Source of the DNA: Calendula officinalis
Lineage: Eukaryota > Streptophyta > Magnoliopsida > Asterales > Asteraceae
DNA: 64,000 bases
Direction of reading: 5' to 3'
NCBI GenBank assembly: GCA_963853835.1
Contig: OY970821.1
Coordinates: 53,464,640 to 53,528,639 of the forward strand
In this document: positions 24,101 to 36,769 of the stretch, piece by piece
How positions within the stretch are numbered: the stretch's first letter is position 1
How the letters are laid out: each line of letters starts with the position of its first letter
Made by a program: the position numbers and the translations under genes
The notes under the pieces: generated by a model
Databases searched by the model: none
Told to the model about the DNA's origin: nothing
What the model saw: only the letters and a program-made list of their open reading frames with translations

Positions 24101-27100
24101 AGCGTCGAGCATTGAGAGCCTTGAGCCTTGAGCCTTGACCCTTGAGCCTTGACCCTTGAGCCTTAAGCCTTGAGCCTTGAGCCTTGAACCTTGACCTTTG
24201 ACTTTTGACCCTTGACCGTTAGCCTTGAGCCTTGAGCCTTGAGCCTCCAACCTTGAGCACTGAGAACCTAGAGCCATGAGCCTTGAGCCTTGACCCTTGA
24301 CCCTTGAGCCTTGAGCCTTAAGCCTTGATCCTCGAGCCTTGAACCTTGACCTTTGATCTGACCCTTGAGCCATGAGCCTTGAGCCTTGAGCCTTGAGCCT
24401 TGAGCCTTAAGCCTTTTGACTTGAGTCCTGACCCTTGAGCCATGACTTGAGCCTTGATCCTTGATCCTTGAACCTTGAACCTTGAGCCTTGAGCCTTGAG
24501 CCTTGAGCCTTGAGCCTTGAGCCTTGAGCCTTGAGCCTTGAGCCTTGATCCTTGAGCCTTGAGCCTTGAGCCTTGAGCCTTGAGCCTTGAGCCTTGTGCC
24601 TTGAGCCTTGAGCCTTGGGCCTTGGGCCTTGTGCCTTGAGCCTCGATCCTTGAGCCTTGGGCCTTGGGCCTTGTGCCTGGAGCCTCGAGCCTTGAGCCTC
24701 GAGCCTCGAGCCTCGAGCCTCGAGCCTCGAGCCTTGAGCCTTGTGCCTTGTGCCTGGAGCCTTGAGCCTTGAGCCTTGTGCCTTGAGCCTTGAGCCTAGG
24801 GCCTTGGGCCTCGAGCCTCGAGCCTCGAGCCACGAGCCTCGAGCCTCGAGCCTTGAGCCTTGAGCCTTGAGCCTTTTTCCATGAACCTTGAACCTTGAGC
24901 CTTAAGCCTTAAGCCTTGAGCCTTGAGCCTTGAGCCTTGAGCCTTGAGCCTTGAGCCTGGAGCCTTGAGCCTTGAGCCTTGAGCTCGGAGCCTCGAGCCT
25001 CAAGCCTTGAGCCATGACCCTTGACCCTTAAGCCTTGAGCCTTGACCCTTGAGCCTTAAGCCTTGACCCTTGAGCCTTGAGCCTTGACCTTTGAGCCCGG
25101 AGCCTCGAGCCTCGAGCCTTGAGCCTTGAGCCTTGACCCTTGACCCTTGAGCCTTGAGCCTTGATCCTTGAGCCTTGAGCCTTGAGCCTTGAGCCTTGAG
25201 CCTTGAGCCTTGAGCCTTGAGCCTTGACCCTTGACCCTTGACCCTTGAGTGTTGAGCCTTGAGCCTTGACTTTTGAGCCTTGAGCCTTGAGCCGTGACTT
25301 GAGCCTTGAGCCTTGAGCCTTTTTCCATGAACCTTGAACCTTGAGCCTTAAGCCTTGAGCCTGGAGCCTTGAGCCTCGAGCCTCGAGCCTTGAGCCTTGA
25401 GCCTTGAGCCTTGAGCCTTGAGCCTTGAGCCTTGAGCCTTAAGCCTTTTGACTTGAGTCCTGACCCTTGAGCCATGACTTGAGCCTTGATCCTTGATCCT
25501 TGAGCCTTGAGCCTTGAGCCTTGAGCCTTGAGCCTGGAGCCTTGAGCCTTGAGCCTTGAGCCTTTTTCCATGAACCTTGAACCTTGAGCCTTAAGCCTTG
25601 AGCCTTGAGCTTTGACCCTTGACCCTTTAGCCTTGAACCTTGAGCCTTGAGCCTTGAGCCTTGAGCCTTGAGCCTTAAGCCTTAAGCCTTGAGCCTTGAG
25701 CCTTGAGCCTTGTGCCTTGAGCCTTAAGCCTTTTGACTTGAAACCTGACCCTTGAGCCATGACTTGAGCCTTGATCCTTGATCCTTGAGCCTTGAACCTT
25801 GAGCCTTGAGCCTTGAGCCTTGAGCCTTGAGCCTTAAGCCTTGAGCCTTGAGCCTTGAGCCTTGTGCCTTAAGCCTTGTGCCTTGAGCATTGAGCCTTGA
25901 GCCTTGAGCCTAGAGGCTTGAGCCTTTTTCCTTGAACCTTGAGCCTTAAACCGTGAGCCTTGAGCCTTGAGCCTTGAGCTTTGAGCCTTGAGCCTTGAGC
26001 ATTGAGCCTTGAGCCTTGAGCCTTGAGCCTTGAGCCTTTTGCCTTGAGTCCTGACCCTTGAGCCGTGACTTGAGCCTTGATCCATGATCCTTGAGCCTTG
26101 AGCCTTGAACCTTGAGCCTTGAGCCTTGAACCTTGATCCTTGAGCATTTTTCCTTTTGCCTTGAACCTGGAGCCTTGAGCCTTAAGTCTTGAACCTTGAA
26201 CCTCGAGCCCTGAGCGTTGAGCCTTGAGCCTTGAGCCTTGAGCCTGGAGCCTTGTGCCTTGAGCCTTGAGCCTTGAGTCGTGAGCCTTGAGCCTTGAGCC
26301 TTGAGCCTTGAGCCTTGAGCCTCGAGCTTTCAGCCTTCAGCCTTGAGCCTTGACCCTTGACCCTTGAGCCTTGAACCTTGACCCTTGAGCCTTGAGCCTT
26401 GAGACATGAGCCTTGACCCTTGACCCTTGACCCTTCAGTGTTGAGCCTTGAGCCTTAACTTTTGAGCCTTGACCCTTGAGCCGTGACTTGAGCCATGAGC
26501 CTTGAGCCTTGAGCCTTGAGCCTTTTTCCTTGAACCTTGAACCTTCAGACTTGAGCCTTAAGCCTTGAGCCTTGACCCTTGAGCCTTGAGCCTTGAGACA
26601 TGAGCCTTGACCCTTGACCCTTGACCCTTCAGTGTTGAGCCTTGAGCCTTGACTTTTGAGCCTTGACCCTTGAGCCGTGACTTGAGCCTTGAGCCTTGAG
26701 CCTTGAGCCTTGAGCCTTGAGCCTTGAGCCTTGAGCCTTGAGCCTTGAGCCTTTTTCCTTGAACCTTGAACCTTCAGACTTGAGCTTTAAGCCTTTTGCC
26801 TTGAGCCTTGAGCGTCGAGCACTGAGAGCCTTGAGCCAAGAGCCTTGACCCTTGACCCTTGACCCTTGAGCCTTAAGCCTAGAGCCTTGAGCCTTGAACC
26901 TTGACCTTTGACTTTTGACCCTTGACCGTTAGCCTTGAGCCTTGAGCCTCGACCCTTGACCCTTGAGCCTTAAGCCTTGAGCCTTGAACCTTGACCTTTG
27001 TTCTGACCCTTGAGCCATGAGCCTTGAGCCTTGAGCCTTAAGCCTTTTGACTTGAGTCCTGACCCTTGAGCCATGACTTGAGCCTTGATCCTTGATCCTT

Positions 27101-30100
27101 GAGCCTTGAACCTTGAGCCTTGAGCCTTGAGCCTTGACCCTTGAGCCTTGAGCCGTGACTTGAGCCTTGAGCCTTGAGCCTTGAGCCTTGAGCCTTTTTC
27201 CATGAACCTTGAACCTTGAGCCTTAAGCCTTGAGCCTTGAGCTTTGACCCTTGACCCTTTAGCCTTGAACCTTGAGCCTTGAGCCTTGAGCCTTGAGCCT
27301 TGATCCTTTTTCCTTAAAACCTTGAGCCTTAAGCCTTGAGCCTTGAGCCTTGAGCCTTGAGCCTTAAGCCTTTTGACTTGAGTCCTGACCCTTGATCCAT
27401 GACTTGAGCCTTGATACTTGATCCTTGAGCCTTGAACCTAGAGCCTTGAGCCTTGAGCCTTGAGCCTTGAGCCTTGAGCCTTGAACCTTCAGCCTTGAGC
27501 CTTGAGCCTTGAGGCTTGAGCCTTGTGCCTGGAGCCTTGTTCCTTGAGCCTTGAGCCTTGAGCTTTGAGCCTTGAGCCTTGAGCATTGAGCCTTGAGCCT
27601 TGAGCCTTGAGCCTTGAGCCTTGAGCCTTTTGCCTTGAGTCCTGACCCTTGAGCCGTGACTTGAGCCTTGACCCATGATCCTTGAGCCTTGAACCTTGAG
27701 CCTTGAGCCTTGAGCCTTGAGCCTTGAGCCTTGAGCCTTGAGCCTTGAGCCTTTTGCCTTGAGTCCTGACCCTTGAGCCGTGACTTGAGCCTTGACCCAT
27801 GATCCTTGAGCCTTGAACCTTGAGCCTTGAGCCTTGAGCCTTAAGCCTTTTGACTTGAGTCCTGACCCTTGAGCCATGACTTGAGCCTTGAGCCTTGATC
27901 CTTGATCCTTGAGCCTTGACCCTTGAGCCGTGACTTGAGCCTTGAGCCTTGAGCCTTGAGCCTTGAGCCTTGAGCCTTGAGCCTTGAGCCTTGAGCCTTA
28001 AGCCTTTTGCCTTGAGCCTTGAGCGTCGAGCACTGAGAGCCTTGAGCCAAGACCCTTGACCCTTGAGCCTTGACCCTTGACCCTTGAGCCTTGAGCCTTG
28101 AACCTTGACCTTTGACTTTTGACCCTTGACCATTAGCCTTGAGCCTCGACCCTTGACCCTTGAGCCTTAAGCCTTGAGCCTTGAACCTTGACCTTTGTTC
28201 TGACCCTTGAGCCATGAGCCTTGAGCCTTGAGCCTTTTGACTTGAGTCCTGACCCTTGAGCCATGACTTGATCCTTGATCCTTGATCCTTGAGCCTTGAA
28301 CCTTGAGCCTTGAGCCTTGAGCCTTGAGCCTTGAGCCTTGAGCCTTGAGCCTTGAGCCTTGAGCATTGAGCCTTGAGCCATGAGCCTTGAGACTTTTACC
28401 TTGAACCTTGAGCCTTAAGCCTTGAGCCTTGAGCCTTGACCCTTGACCCTTAAGCCTTGAGCCTTGACCCTTGAGCCGTGACTTGAGCCTTGAGCCGTGA
28501 GTTGAGCCTTGAGCCTTGAGCCTTGAGCCTTGTGCCTTGAGCCTTTTTCCATGAACCTTGAACCTTGAGCCTTAAGCCTTGAGTCTTGAGCATTGACCCT
28601 TGACCCTTTAGCCTTGAACCTTGAGCCTTGAGCCTTGAGCCTTGAGCCTTGAGCCTTGAGCCTTGAGCCTTGAGCCTTGATCCTTGAGCCTTGAGCCTTG
28701 AGCCTTGAGCCTTGAGCCTTTTTCCTTGAACCTTGAGCCTTGAGCCTTGAGCCTTGAGCCTTGAGCCTTGAGCTTTGAGCCTTGAGCCTTGAGCCTTGAG
28801 CCTTTTGACTTGAGTCCTGACCCTTGAGCCATGACTTGATCCTTGATCCTTGATCCTTGAGCCTTGAACCTTCAGCCTTGAGCCTTGAGCCTTGAGCCTT
28901 AAACCTTGAGCCTTGAGCCTTAAGCCTTGAGCTTTGAGCCTTTTTCCTTGAACCTTGAACCTTCAGACTTGAGCCTTAAGCCTTTTGTCTTGAGCCTTGA
29001 GTGTCGAGCACTGAGAGCCTTGAGCCAAGAGCCTTGAGCCTTGACCCTTGACCCTTGACCCTTGAGCCTTAAGCCTAGAGCCTTGAACCTTGACCTTTGA
29101 CTTTTGACCCTTGACCGTTAGCCTTGAGCCTTGAGCCTTGAGCCTCCAGCCTCGAGCACTGAGAGCCTAGAGCCTTGAGCCTTGAGCCATGACTTGAGCC
29201 TTGATCCTTGATCCTTGAGCCTTAAGCCTTGAGCCTTGAGCCTTGAACCTTGACCTTTGTTCTGACCCTTGAGCCATGAGCCTTGAGCCTTAAGCGTTTT
29301 GACTTGAGTCCTGACCCTTGAGCCATGACTTGAGCCTTGATCCTTGATTCTTGAGCCTTGAACCTTGAGCCTTGAGCCTTGAGCCTTGAGCCTTGAGCCT
29401 TGAGCCTTGAGACTTTTTCCTTGAACCTTGAGCCTTAAGCCTTGAGCCTTGAGCCTTGAGCTTTGAGCCTTGAGCCTTGAGCCTTGACCCTTGACCCTTG
29501 AGCCTTGAGCCTTGAGCCTTGAGCCTTGAGCCGTGACTTGAGCCTTGAGCCTTGAGCCTTTTTCCATGAACCTTGAACCTTGAGCCTTAAGCCTTGAGCC
29601 TTGAGCTTTGACCCTTGACCCTTTATTCTTGAACCTTGAGCCTTGAGCCTTGAGCCTTGAGCCTCGAGCCTCGAGCACTGAGAGCCTAGAGCCTTGAGCC
29701 TTGACCCTTGACCCTTGACCCTTGAGCCTTAAGCCTTGAGCCTTGAGCCTTGAACCTTGACCTTTGTTCTGACCCTTGAGCCATGATCCTTGAGCCTTGA
29801 GCCTTGAGCCTTAAGCCTTTTGACTTGAGTCCTGACCCTTGAGCCATGACTTGAGCCTTGATCCTTGATCCTAGAGCCTTGAACCTTGAGCCTTGAGCCT
29901 TGAGCCTTGAGCCTTGAGCATTGAGCCTTGAGCCTTGAGCCTTGATACTTTTTCCTTGAACCTTGAGCCTTAAGCCTTGAGCCTTGAGCCTTGAGCCTTG
30001 ACCCTTGACCCTTGAGCCTTGAGCCTTGAGCCGTGACTTGAGCCTTGAGCCTTGAGCCTTGAGCCTTGAGCCTTGTGCCTTGAGCCTTGAGCCTTTTTCC

Positions 30101-33100
30101 ATGAACCTTGAACCTTTAGCCTTAAGCCTTGAGCCTTGAGCTTTGACCCTTGACCCTTTAGCCTTGAACCTTGAGCCTTGAGCCTTGAGCCTTGAGCCTT
30201 GAGCCTTGAGACTTTTTCCTTGAACCTCGAGCCTTAAGCCTTGAGCCTTGAGCTTTGAGCCTTGAGCCTTGAGCCTTGAGCCTTAAGCCTTTTGACTTGA
30301 GTCCTGACCCTTGAGCCATGACTTGAGCCTTGATCCTTGATCCTTGAGACTTGAACCTTCAGCCTTGAGCCTTGAGCCTTGAGCCTTGAGCCTTGAGCCT
30401 TTTTCCTTGAACCTTGAACCTTCAGACTTGAGCCTTAAGCCTTTTTCCTTGAGCCTTGAGCGTCGAGCACTGAGAGCCATGAGAAAAGAGCCTTGAGCCT
30501 TGACCCTTGACCCTTGAGCCTTGAGCCTTGAGCCTTGAGCCTTGAGCCTTGAACCTTGACCTTTGACTTTTGACCCTTGACCGTTAGCCTTGAGCCTTGA
30601 GCCTCCAGCCTCGAGCACTGAGAGCCTAGAGCCATGAGCCTTGAGCCTTGAGCCTTGACCCTTGAGCCTTAATCCTTGAGCCTTGAGCCTTGAACCTTGA
30701 CCTTTGTTCTGACCCTTGATCCATGAGCCTTGAGCCTTGAGCCTTGAGCCTTAAGCCTTTTGACTTGAGTCCTGACCCTTGAGCCATGACTTGAGCCTTG
30801 ATCCTTGAGCCTTGAGCCTTGAGCCTTGAGCCTTGAGCCTTGAGCCTTGAGCCTTGAGCCTTGAGACTTTTTCCTTGAACCTTGAGCCTTAAGCCTTGAG
30901 CCTTGAGCCTTGAGCTTTGAGCCTTGAGCCTTGAGCCTTGACCCTTCACCCTTGAGCCTTAAGCCTTGAGCCTTGAGCCATGAGCCTTGAGCCTGGAGCC
31001 TTGAGCCTTGAGCCTTTTTCCATGAACCTTGAACCTTGAGCCTTGAGCCTTGAGCTTTGACCCTTGACCCTTGAGCCTTGAGCCTTGAGCCTTGAGCCTT
31101 GAGCCTTGAGCCTTTTTCCTTGAACCTTGAGCCTTGAGCCTTGAGCCTTGAGCCTTAAGCCTTTTGACTTGAGTCCTGACCCTTGAGCCATGACTTGAGC
31201 CTTGAGCCTTGATCCTTGATCCTTGAGCCTTGAACCTTGAGCCTTGAGCCTTGAGCCTTGAGCCTTGAGCCTTTAGCCTTGAGCCTTGATCCTTGAGCCT
31301 TGAGCCTTGAGCCTTGAGCCTTGAGCCTTGAGCATTGAGCCTTGAGCCTTGAGCCTAGAGGCTTGAGCCTTTTTCCTTGAACCTTGAGCCTTGAGCCTTG
31401 AGATTTGAGCCTTGAGCCTTGAGCCTTGAGCATTGAACCTTGAGCCTTGAGTCGTGAGCCTTGAGCCTTGAGCCTTGAGCCTTGAGCCTACCCTTGAGCC
31501 TTGAGCCTTGAGACATGAGCCTTGACCCTTGATCCTTGAGTGTTGAGCCTTGACCCTTGACCCTTGAGCCTTGACCCTTGACCCTTGAGCCTTGACCCTT
31601 GAGCAGTGACTTGAGCCTTGAACCTTGAGCCTTGAGCCTTGAGCCTTGAGCCTTGAGCCTTGAGCCTTGAGCCTTGAGCCTTGAGCCTTGAGCCTTGAGC
31701 CTTGAGCCTTGTGCCTTGAGCTTTGAGCCTAGAGCCTTGACCCTTGACCCTTGAGCCTTGAGCCTTGAGCCTCGAGCCTTGAGCCTTGAGACTTTTGCCT
31801 TGAGTCCTGACCCTTGAGCCGTGACTTGAGCCTTGATCCATGATCCTTGAGCCTTAAGCCTTGAACCTTGAGCCTTGATCCTTGAACCTTGATCCTTGAG
31901 CATTTTGCCTTTTGCCTTGAACCTGGAGCCTTGAGCCTTAAGTCTTGAACCTTGAACCTCGAGCCCTGAGCGTTGAGCCTTGAGCCTTGAGCCTTGACCC
32001 TGGACCCTTGACCCTTGAGCCTTGAGCCTTGAGCCTTGAGCCGTGACTTGAGCCTTGAGCCTTGAGCCTTTTTCCATGAACCTTGAACCTTGAGCCTTAA
32101 GCCTTGAGCCTTGAGCTTTGACCCTTGACCCTTTAGCCTTGAACCTTGAGCCTTGAGCCTTGAGCCTTGAGCCTCGAGCCTCGAGCACTGAGAGCCTAGA
32201 GCCATGAGCCTTGACCCTTGACCCTTGACCCTTGAGCCTTAAGCCTTGAGCCTTGAGCCTTGAACCTTGACCTTTGTTCTGACCCTTGAGCCATGATCCT
32301 TGAGCCTTGAGCCTTGAGCCTTAAGCCTTTTGACTTGAGTCCTGACCCTTGAGCCATGACTTGAGCCTTGATCCTTGATCCTAGAGCCTTGAACCTTGAG
32401 CCTTGAGCCTTGAGCCTTGAGCCTTGAGCATTGAGCCTTGAGCCTTGAGCCTTGAGCCTTGATACTTTTTCCTTGAACCTTGAGCCTTAAGCCTTGAGCC
32501 TTGAGCTTTGAGCCTTGAGCCTTGACCCTTGACCCTTGAGCCTTGAGCCTTGAGCCGTGACTTGAGCCTTGAGCCTTGAGCCTTGAGCCTTGAGCCTTGA
32601 GCCTTGAGCCTTGAGCCTTGAGCCTTGAGCCTTGTGCCTTGAGCCTTGAGCCTTTTTCCATGAACCTTGAACCTTGAGCCTTAAGCCTTGAGCCTTGAGC
32701 TTTGACCCTTGACCCTTTAGCCTTGAACCTTGAGCCTTGAGCCTTGAGCCTTGAGCCTTGAGACTTTTTCCTTGAACCTCGAGCCTTAAGCCTTGAGCCT
32801 TGAGCTTTGAGCCTTGAGCCTTGAGCCTTAAGCCTTTTGACTTGAGTCCTGACCCTTGAGCCATGACTTGAGCCTTGATCCTTGATCCTTGAGCCTTGAG
32901 CCTTGAGCCTTGAGCCTTGAGCCTTGAGCCTTGAGCCTTGAGCCTTGAGCCTTGAGCCTTTTTCCTTGAACCTTGAACCTTCAGACTTGAGCCTTAAGCA
33001 TTTTTCCTTAAGCCTTGAGCGTCGAGCACTGAGAGCCTTGAGCCAAGAGCCTTGAGCCTTGACCCTTGACCCTTGAGCGTTGAGCCTTGAGCCTTGAGCC

Positions 33101-36100
33101 TTGAGCCTTGAGCCTTGAACCTTGACCTTTGACTTTTGACCCTTGACCGTTAGCCTTGAGCCTCCAGCCTCAAGCACTGAGAGCCTAGAGCCATGAGCCT
33201 TGAGCCTTGAGCCTTGAGCCTTGACCCTTGAGCCTTTATCCTTGAGCCTTGAGCCTTGAACCTTGACCTTTGTTCTGACCCTTGATCCATGAGCCTTGAG
33301 CCTTGAGCCTTGAGCCTTAAGCCTTTTGACTTGAGTCCTGACCCTTGAGCCATGACTTGAGCGTTGATCCTTGAGCCTTGAGCCTTGAGCCTTGAGCCTT
33401 GAGCCTTGAGCCTTGAGCCTTGAGACTTTTTCCTTGAACCTTGAGCCTTGATACTTTTTCCTTGAACCTTGAGCCTTAAGCCTTGAGCCTTGAGCTTTGA
33501 GCCTTGAGCCTTGACCCTTGACCCTTGAGCCTTGAGCCTTGAGCCGTGACTTGAGCCTTGAGCCTTGAGCCTTGAGCCTTGAGCCTTGAGCCTTGAGCCT
33601 TGTGCCTTGAGCCTTGAGCCTTTTTCCATGAACCTTGAACCTTGAGCCTTAAGCCTTGAGCTTTGACCCTTGACCCTTTAGCCTTGAACCTTGAGCCTTG
33701 AGCCTTGAGCCTTGAGCCTTGAGCCTTGAGACTTTTTCCTTGAACCTCGAGCCTTAAGCCTTGAGCCTTGAGCTTTGAGCCTTGAGCCTTGAGCCTTAAG
33801 CCTTTTGACTTGAGTCCTGACCCTTGAGCCATGACTTGAGCCTTGATCCTTGATCCTTGAGACTTGAACCTTCAGCCTTGAGCCTTGAGCCTTGAGCCTT
33901 GAGCCTTGAGCCTTGAGCCTTGAGCCTTGAGCCTTTTTCCTTGAACCTTGAACCTTCAGACTTGAGCCTTAAGCCTTTTTCCTTGAGCCTTGAGCGTCGA
34001 GCACTGAGAGCCTTGAGCCAAGAGCCTTGAGCCTTGACCCTTGACCCTTGACCCTTGACCCTTGAGCCTTGAGCCTTGAGCCTTGAGCCTTGAGCCTTGA
34101 ACCTTGACCTTTGACTTTTGACCCTTGACCGTTAGCCTTGAGCCTTGAGCCTCCAGCCTCGAGCACTGAGAGCCTAGAGCCATGAGCCTTGAGCCTTGAG
34201 CCTTGACCCTTGAGCCTTTATCCTTGAGCCTTGAGCCTTGAACCTTGACCTTTGTTCTGACCCTTGATCCATGAGCCTTGAGCCTTGAGCCTTGAGCCTT
34301 GAGCCTTAAGCCTTTTGACTTGAGTCCTGACCCTTGAGCCATGACTTGAGCGTTGATCCTTGAGCCTTGAGCCTTGAGCCTTGAGCCTTGAGCCTTGAGC
34401 CTTGAGCCTTGAGCCTTGAGCCTTGAGCCTTGAGACTTTTTCCTTGAACCTTGAGCCTTAAGCCTTGAGCCTTGAGCCTTGAGCTTTGAGCCTTGAGCCT
34501 TGAACCTTGACCCTTCACCCTTGAGCCTTAAGCCTTGAGCCTTGAGCCATGAGCCTTGAGCCTGGAGCCTTGAGCCTTGAGCCTTTTTCCATGAACCTTG
34601 AACCTTGAGCCTTGAGCCTTGAGTTTTGACCCTTGACCCTTTAGCCTTGAACCTTGAGCCTTGAGCCTTGAGCCTTGAGCCTTGAGCCTTGAGCCTTGAG
34701 CCTTTTTCCTTGAACCTTGAGCCTTGAGCCTTGAGCCTTGAGCCTTGAGCCTTAAGCCTTTTGACTTGAGTCCTGACCCTTGAGCCATGACTTGAGCCTT
34801 GAGCCTTGATCCTTGATCCTTGAGCCTTGAACCTTGAGCCTTGAGCCTTGAGCCTTGAGCCTTGAGCCTTTAGCCTTGAGCCTTGATCCTTGAGCCTTGA
34901 GCCTTGAGCCTTGAGCCTTGAGCCTTGAGCATTGAGCCTTGAGCCTTGAGCCTAGAGGCTTGAGCCTTTTTCCTTGAACCTTGAGCCTTGAGCCTTGAGC
35001 CTTGAGATTTGAGCCTTGAGCCTTGAGCCTTGAGCATTGAACCTTGAGCCTTGAGCCTTGAGTCGTGAGCCTTGAGCCTTGAGCCTTGAGCCTTGAGCCT
35101 TGAGCCTACCCTTGAGCCTTGAGCCTTGAGACATGAGCCTTGACCCTTGATCCTTGAGTGTTGAGCCTTGACCCTTGACCCTTGAGCCTTGACCCTTGAC
35201 CCTTGAGCCTTGACCCTTGAGCAGTGACTTGAGCCTTGAACCTTGAGCCTTGAGCCTTGAGCCTTGAGCCTTGAGCCTTGAGCCTTGAGCCTTGAGCCTT
35301 GAGCTTTGAGCCTTGAGCCTTGACCCTTGAGCCTTGAGCCTTGAGCCTCGAGCCTTGAGCCTTGAGCCTTTTGCCTTGAGTCCTGACCCTTGAGCCGTGA
35401 CTTGAGCCTTGATCCATGATCCTTGAGCCTTAAGCCTTGAACCTTGAGCCTTGATCCTTGAACCTTGATCCTTGAGCATTTTGCCTTTTGCCTTGAACCT
35501 GGAGCCTTGAGCCTTAAGTCTTGAACCTTGAACCTCGAGCCCTGAGCGTTGAGCCTTGAGCCTTGACCCTGGAGCCTTGAGCCTTGAGCCTTGAGCCTTG
35601 AGTCATGAGCCTTGAGCCTTGAGCCTTGAGCCCGGAACCTCGAGCCACGAGCCTCAAGCCTTGAGCCATGACCCTTGACCCTTCAGCCTAGAGCCTTGAC
35701 CCTTGAGCCTTGAGCCTTGACCCTTGAGCCCGGAGCCTCGAGCCTCGAGCCTCAAGCCTTGAGCCTTGACCCTTGACCCTTGAGCCTTGAGCCTTGAGCC
35801 TTGAGCCTTGAGCCTTTAGCCTTGAGACATGAGCCTTGACCCTTGACCCTTGACCCTTGAGTGTTGAGCCTTGAGCCTTGACTTTTGATCCTTGAGCCTT
35901 GAACCTTGACCCTTGACCCTTGAGTGTTGAGCCTTGAGCCTTGACTTTTTATCCGTGACTTGAGCCTTGAGCCTTTTTCCATGAACCTTGAACCTTGAGC
36001 CTTAAGCCTTGAGCCTTGAGCCTTGAGCCTTAAGCCTTAAGCCTTAAGCCTCCAGCCTTGAGCCTTGAGCCTCAAGCCTTGAGCCTTAAGCCTTGAGCCT

Positions 36101-36122
36101 TGACCCTTGACCCTTGACCCTT
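21131..36122. repeat. Domain B: heptamer array with period near 3.6 kb
   Basis: This stretch is marked by a phase-breaking block, CCTTTTGACTTGAGTCCTGA followed by CCCTTGAGCCATGACTTGAG and TTGATCC units, repeated dozens of times, and by TCGAGCACTGAGAGCC and CCTTTGTTCTGACCC. Matching landmarks lie about 3.6 kb apart: GCTCGGAGCCTCGAGCCTC near 21370 and 24984, and CCTACCCTTGAGCC at 31487 and 35105. Shorter spacings also occur: CCTTTGTTCTGACCC near 30701, 33267 and 34249 is spaced about 2.6 and 1.0 kb. Several unit lengths are therefore nested. The retrotransposon interrupts the domain at its right side, and the same block type resumes afterwards. Confidence 0.75.
23783..23880. repeat. Homogenised run: 7 x CCTTCAG then 7 x CCTTGAC
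   Basis: Seven perfect consecutive CCTTCAG units (23783-23831) are followed without a break by seven perfect CCTTGAC units (23832-23880), after which CCTTGAG resumes. Elsewhere these variants usually occur singly or in twos and threes. Two adjacent pure runs of different variants indicate very local amplification, most simply replication slippage or short-patch unequal exchange. Confidence 0.9.
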
Positions 36123-36755
36123 TGTTGGAATATGCTTCTCGTGTATAACATATAGTTATATGGCTAGTTGTATGTGAGCCTAAAGGGTAACACACTTATA
36201 CACTAAACACCTTGGTATATATAATGTAATTAGTGTAATTATATTATATATATAATAATGTAAGTAATTCATTAAGTAATTAAGTTTAAATTGTTTAAAC
36301 TTAAGTTATCTAGTGGGATTAATTGAAAGAAAGAAAATACAAGGGGCTAAGTGGATATTCTCTAAACTTATTTAGAGTATATAAGGCTTAGATTAGGGAG
36401 CAAGCAACTAACCCTAATCCTCCCTCCCTTGGTAATTCGGCCGTGAGCATCCCCATCTAGGGTTCTTGCTTTTTGCTTCTTTCAAGCTTGCAAGGACTAG
36501 CATCTTCAAGGGTGTTCAAGATAGTGTAGTGTGGACTTGCTTTAGAGGTATTCCCCATTGGAATCCTTGGTTTCAGTTCTTCACAATCTCCATCCGAATT
36601 CATCAAGATCAAAGGCAACTAGGGTATGAATTTATCATCCATTCTCTTTGAATTCATGTATAGTTCAATTGTATTTATCAATATTAGATCCGGTTATGGT
36701 GATTAAACTTTTCCGCTGCGTTTTGGTTCTTGTTTTAACCTAAAATCACCATTAG
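36123..36755 (+). repeat. 5' long terminal repeat
   Basis: It starts with TGTTGGAATATGCTTC and is matched by 43253-43885 with about 15 single-base differences and no length change, roughly 97.6% identity by hand count. It holds an AT-rich U3-like half, a TATATAAG box at 36378, and a downstream CT-rich segment that could be R/U5. The canonical terminal CA is at 36750-36751. The following TTAG is also present at the other LTR, and the primer site starts right after it. Small open frames inside (for example 36466-36651) recur in the other LTR and are not gene-like. Confidence 0.95.
36378..36385 (+). promoter_or_regulatory. Putative TATA box of the 5' LTR promoter
   Basis: TATATAAG lies about 256 bp into the LTR, in a typical plant TATA context, and would start genomic RNA a few tens of bases downstream. 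The same place in the 3' LTR (43508-43515) reads TATCTAAG, a substitution that should weaken it. The position and motif are seen; promoter activity is inferred. Confidence 0.6.
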
Positions 36756-36769
36756 TGGTATCACGAGTC
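36756..36769 (+). other. Primer binding site (initiator Met-tRNA type)
   Basis: TGGTATCACGAGTC follows the 5' LTR directly. Plant copia elements commonly use TGGTATCAGAGC, complementary to the 3' end of initiator methionine tRNA. Here the first eight bases match, followed by an extra C before GAG. The site would prime minus-strand synthesis in an intact element; the insertion may reflect decay. Confidence 0.8.

Larger units (their letters stand above)
1..36122. repeat. Heptamer satellite array (CCTTGAG)n, left arm
   Basis: Almost every base belongs to a 7-bp unit, CCTTGAG on the + strand. The commonest variants differ by one or two bases: CCTCGAG, CCTTGAC, CCTTTAG, CCTTAAG, CCTTGAT, CCTTGAA, CCGTGAC, CCATGAG. 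Occasional 6- or 8-base units and short insertions such as CCTTTTTCC shift the phase. Variant units recur in fixed order over hundreds to thousands of bases, so the array has higher-order structure, described in the separate domain entries. No unrelated sequence interrupts it until the retrotransposon. Three units (21 bp) hold a whole number of codons. The minus strand therefore has no stop codon in any frame of the pure repeat, while the plus strand meets TGA every 21 bp. I infer non-coding satellite DNA, probably heterochromatic. The repeat itself is certain; any centromeric, subtelomeric or knob location is unknown. Confidence 0.97.

Noticed and set aside
1..36122. Functional telomere
   Set aside because: The unit is not CCCTAAA, it is highly variable, it forms kilobase HORs and it is followed by other repeats on the right. 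The sequence does not support a chromosome terminus.
36466..36651. A 61-codon frame in each LTR (also 43596-43781)
   Set aside because: It is present in both LTRs simply because they are copies. No start context or domain suggests a gene, and substitutions between copies show no clear coding constraint.
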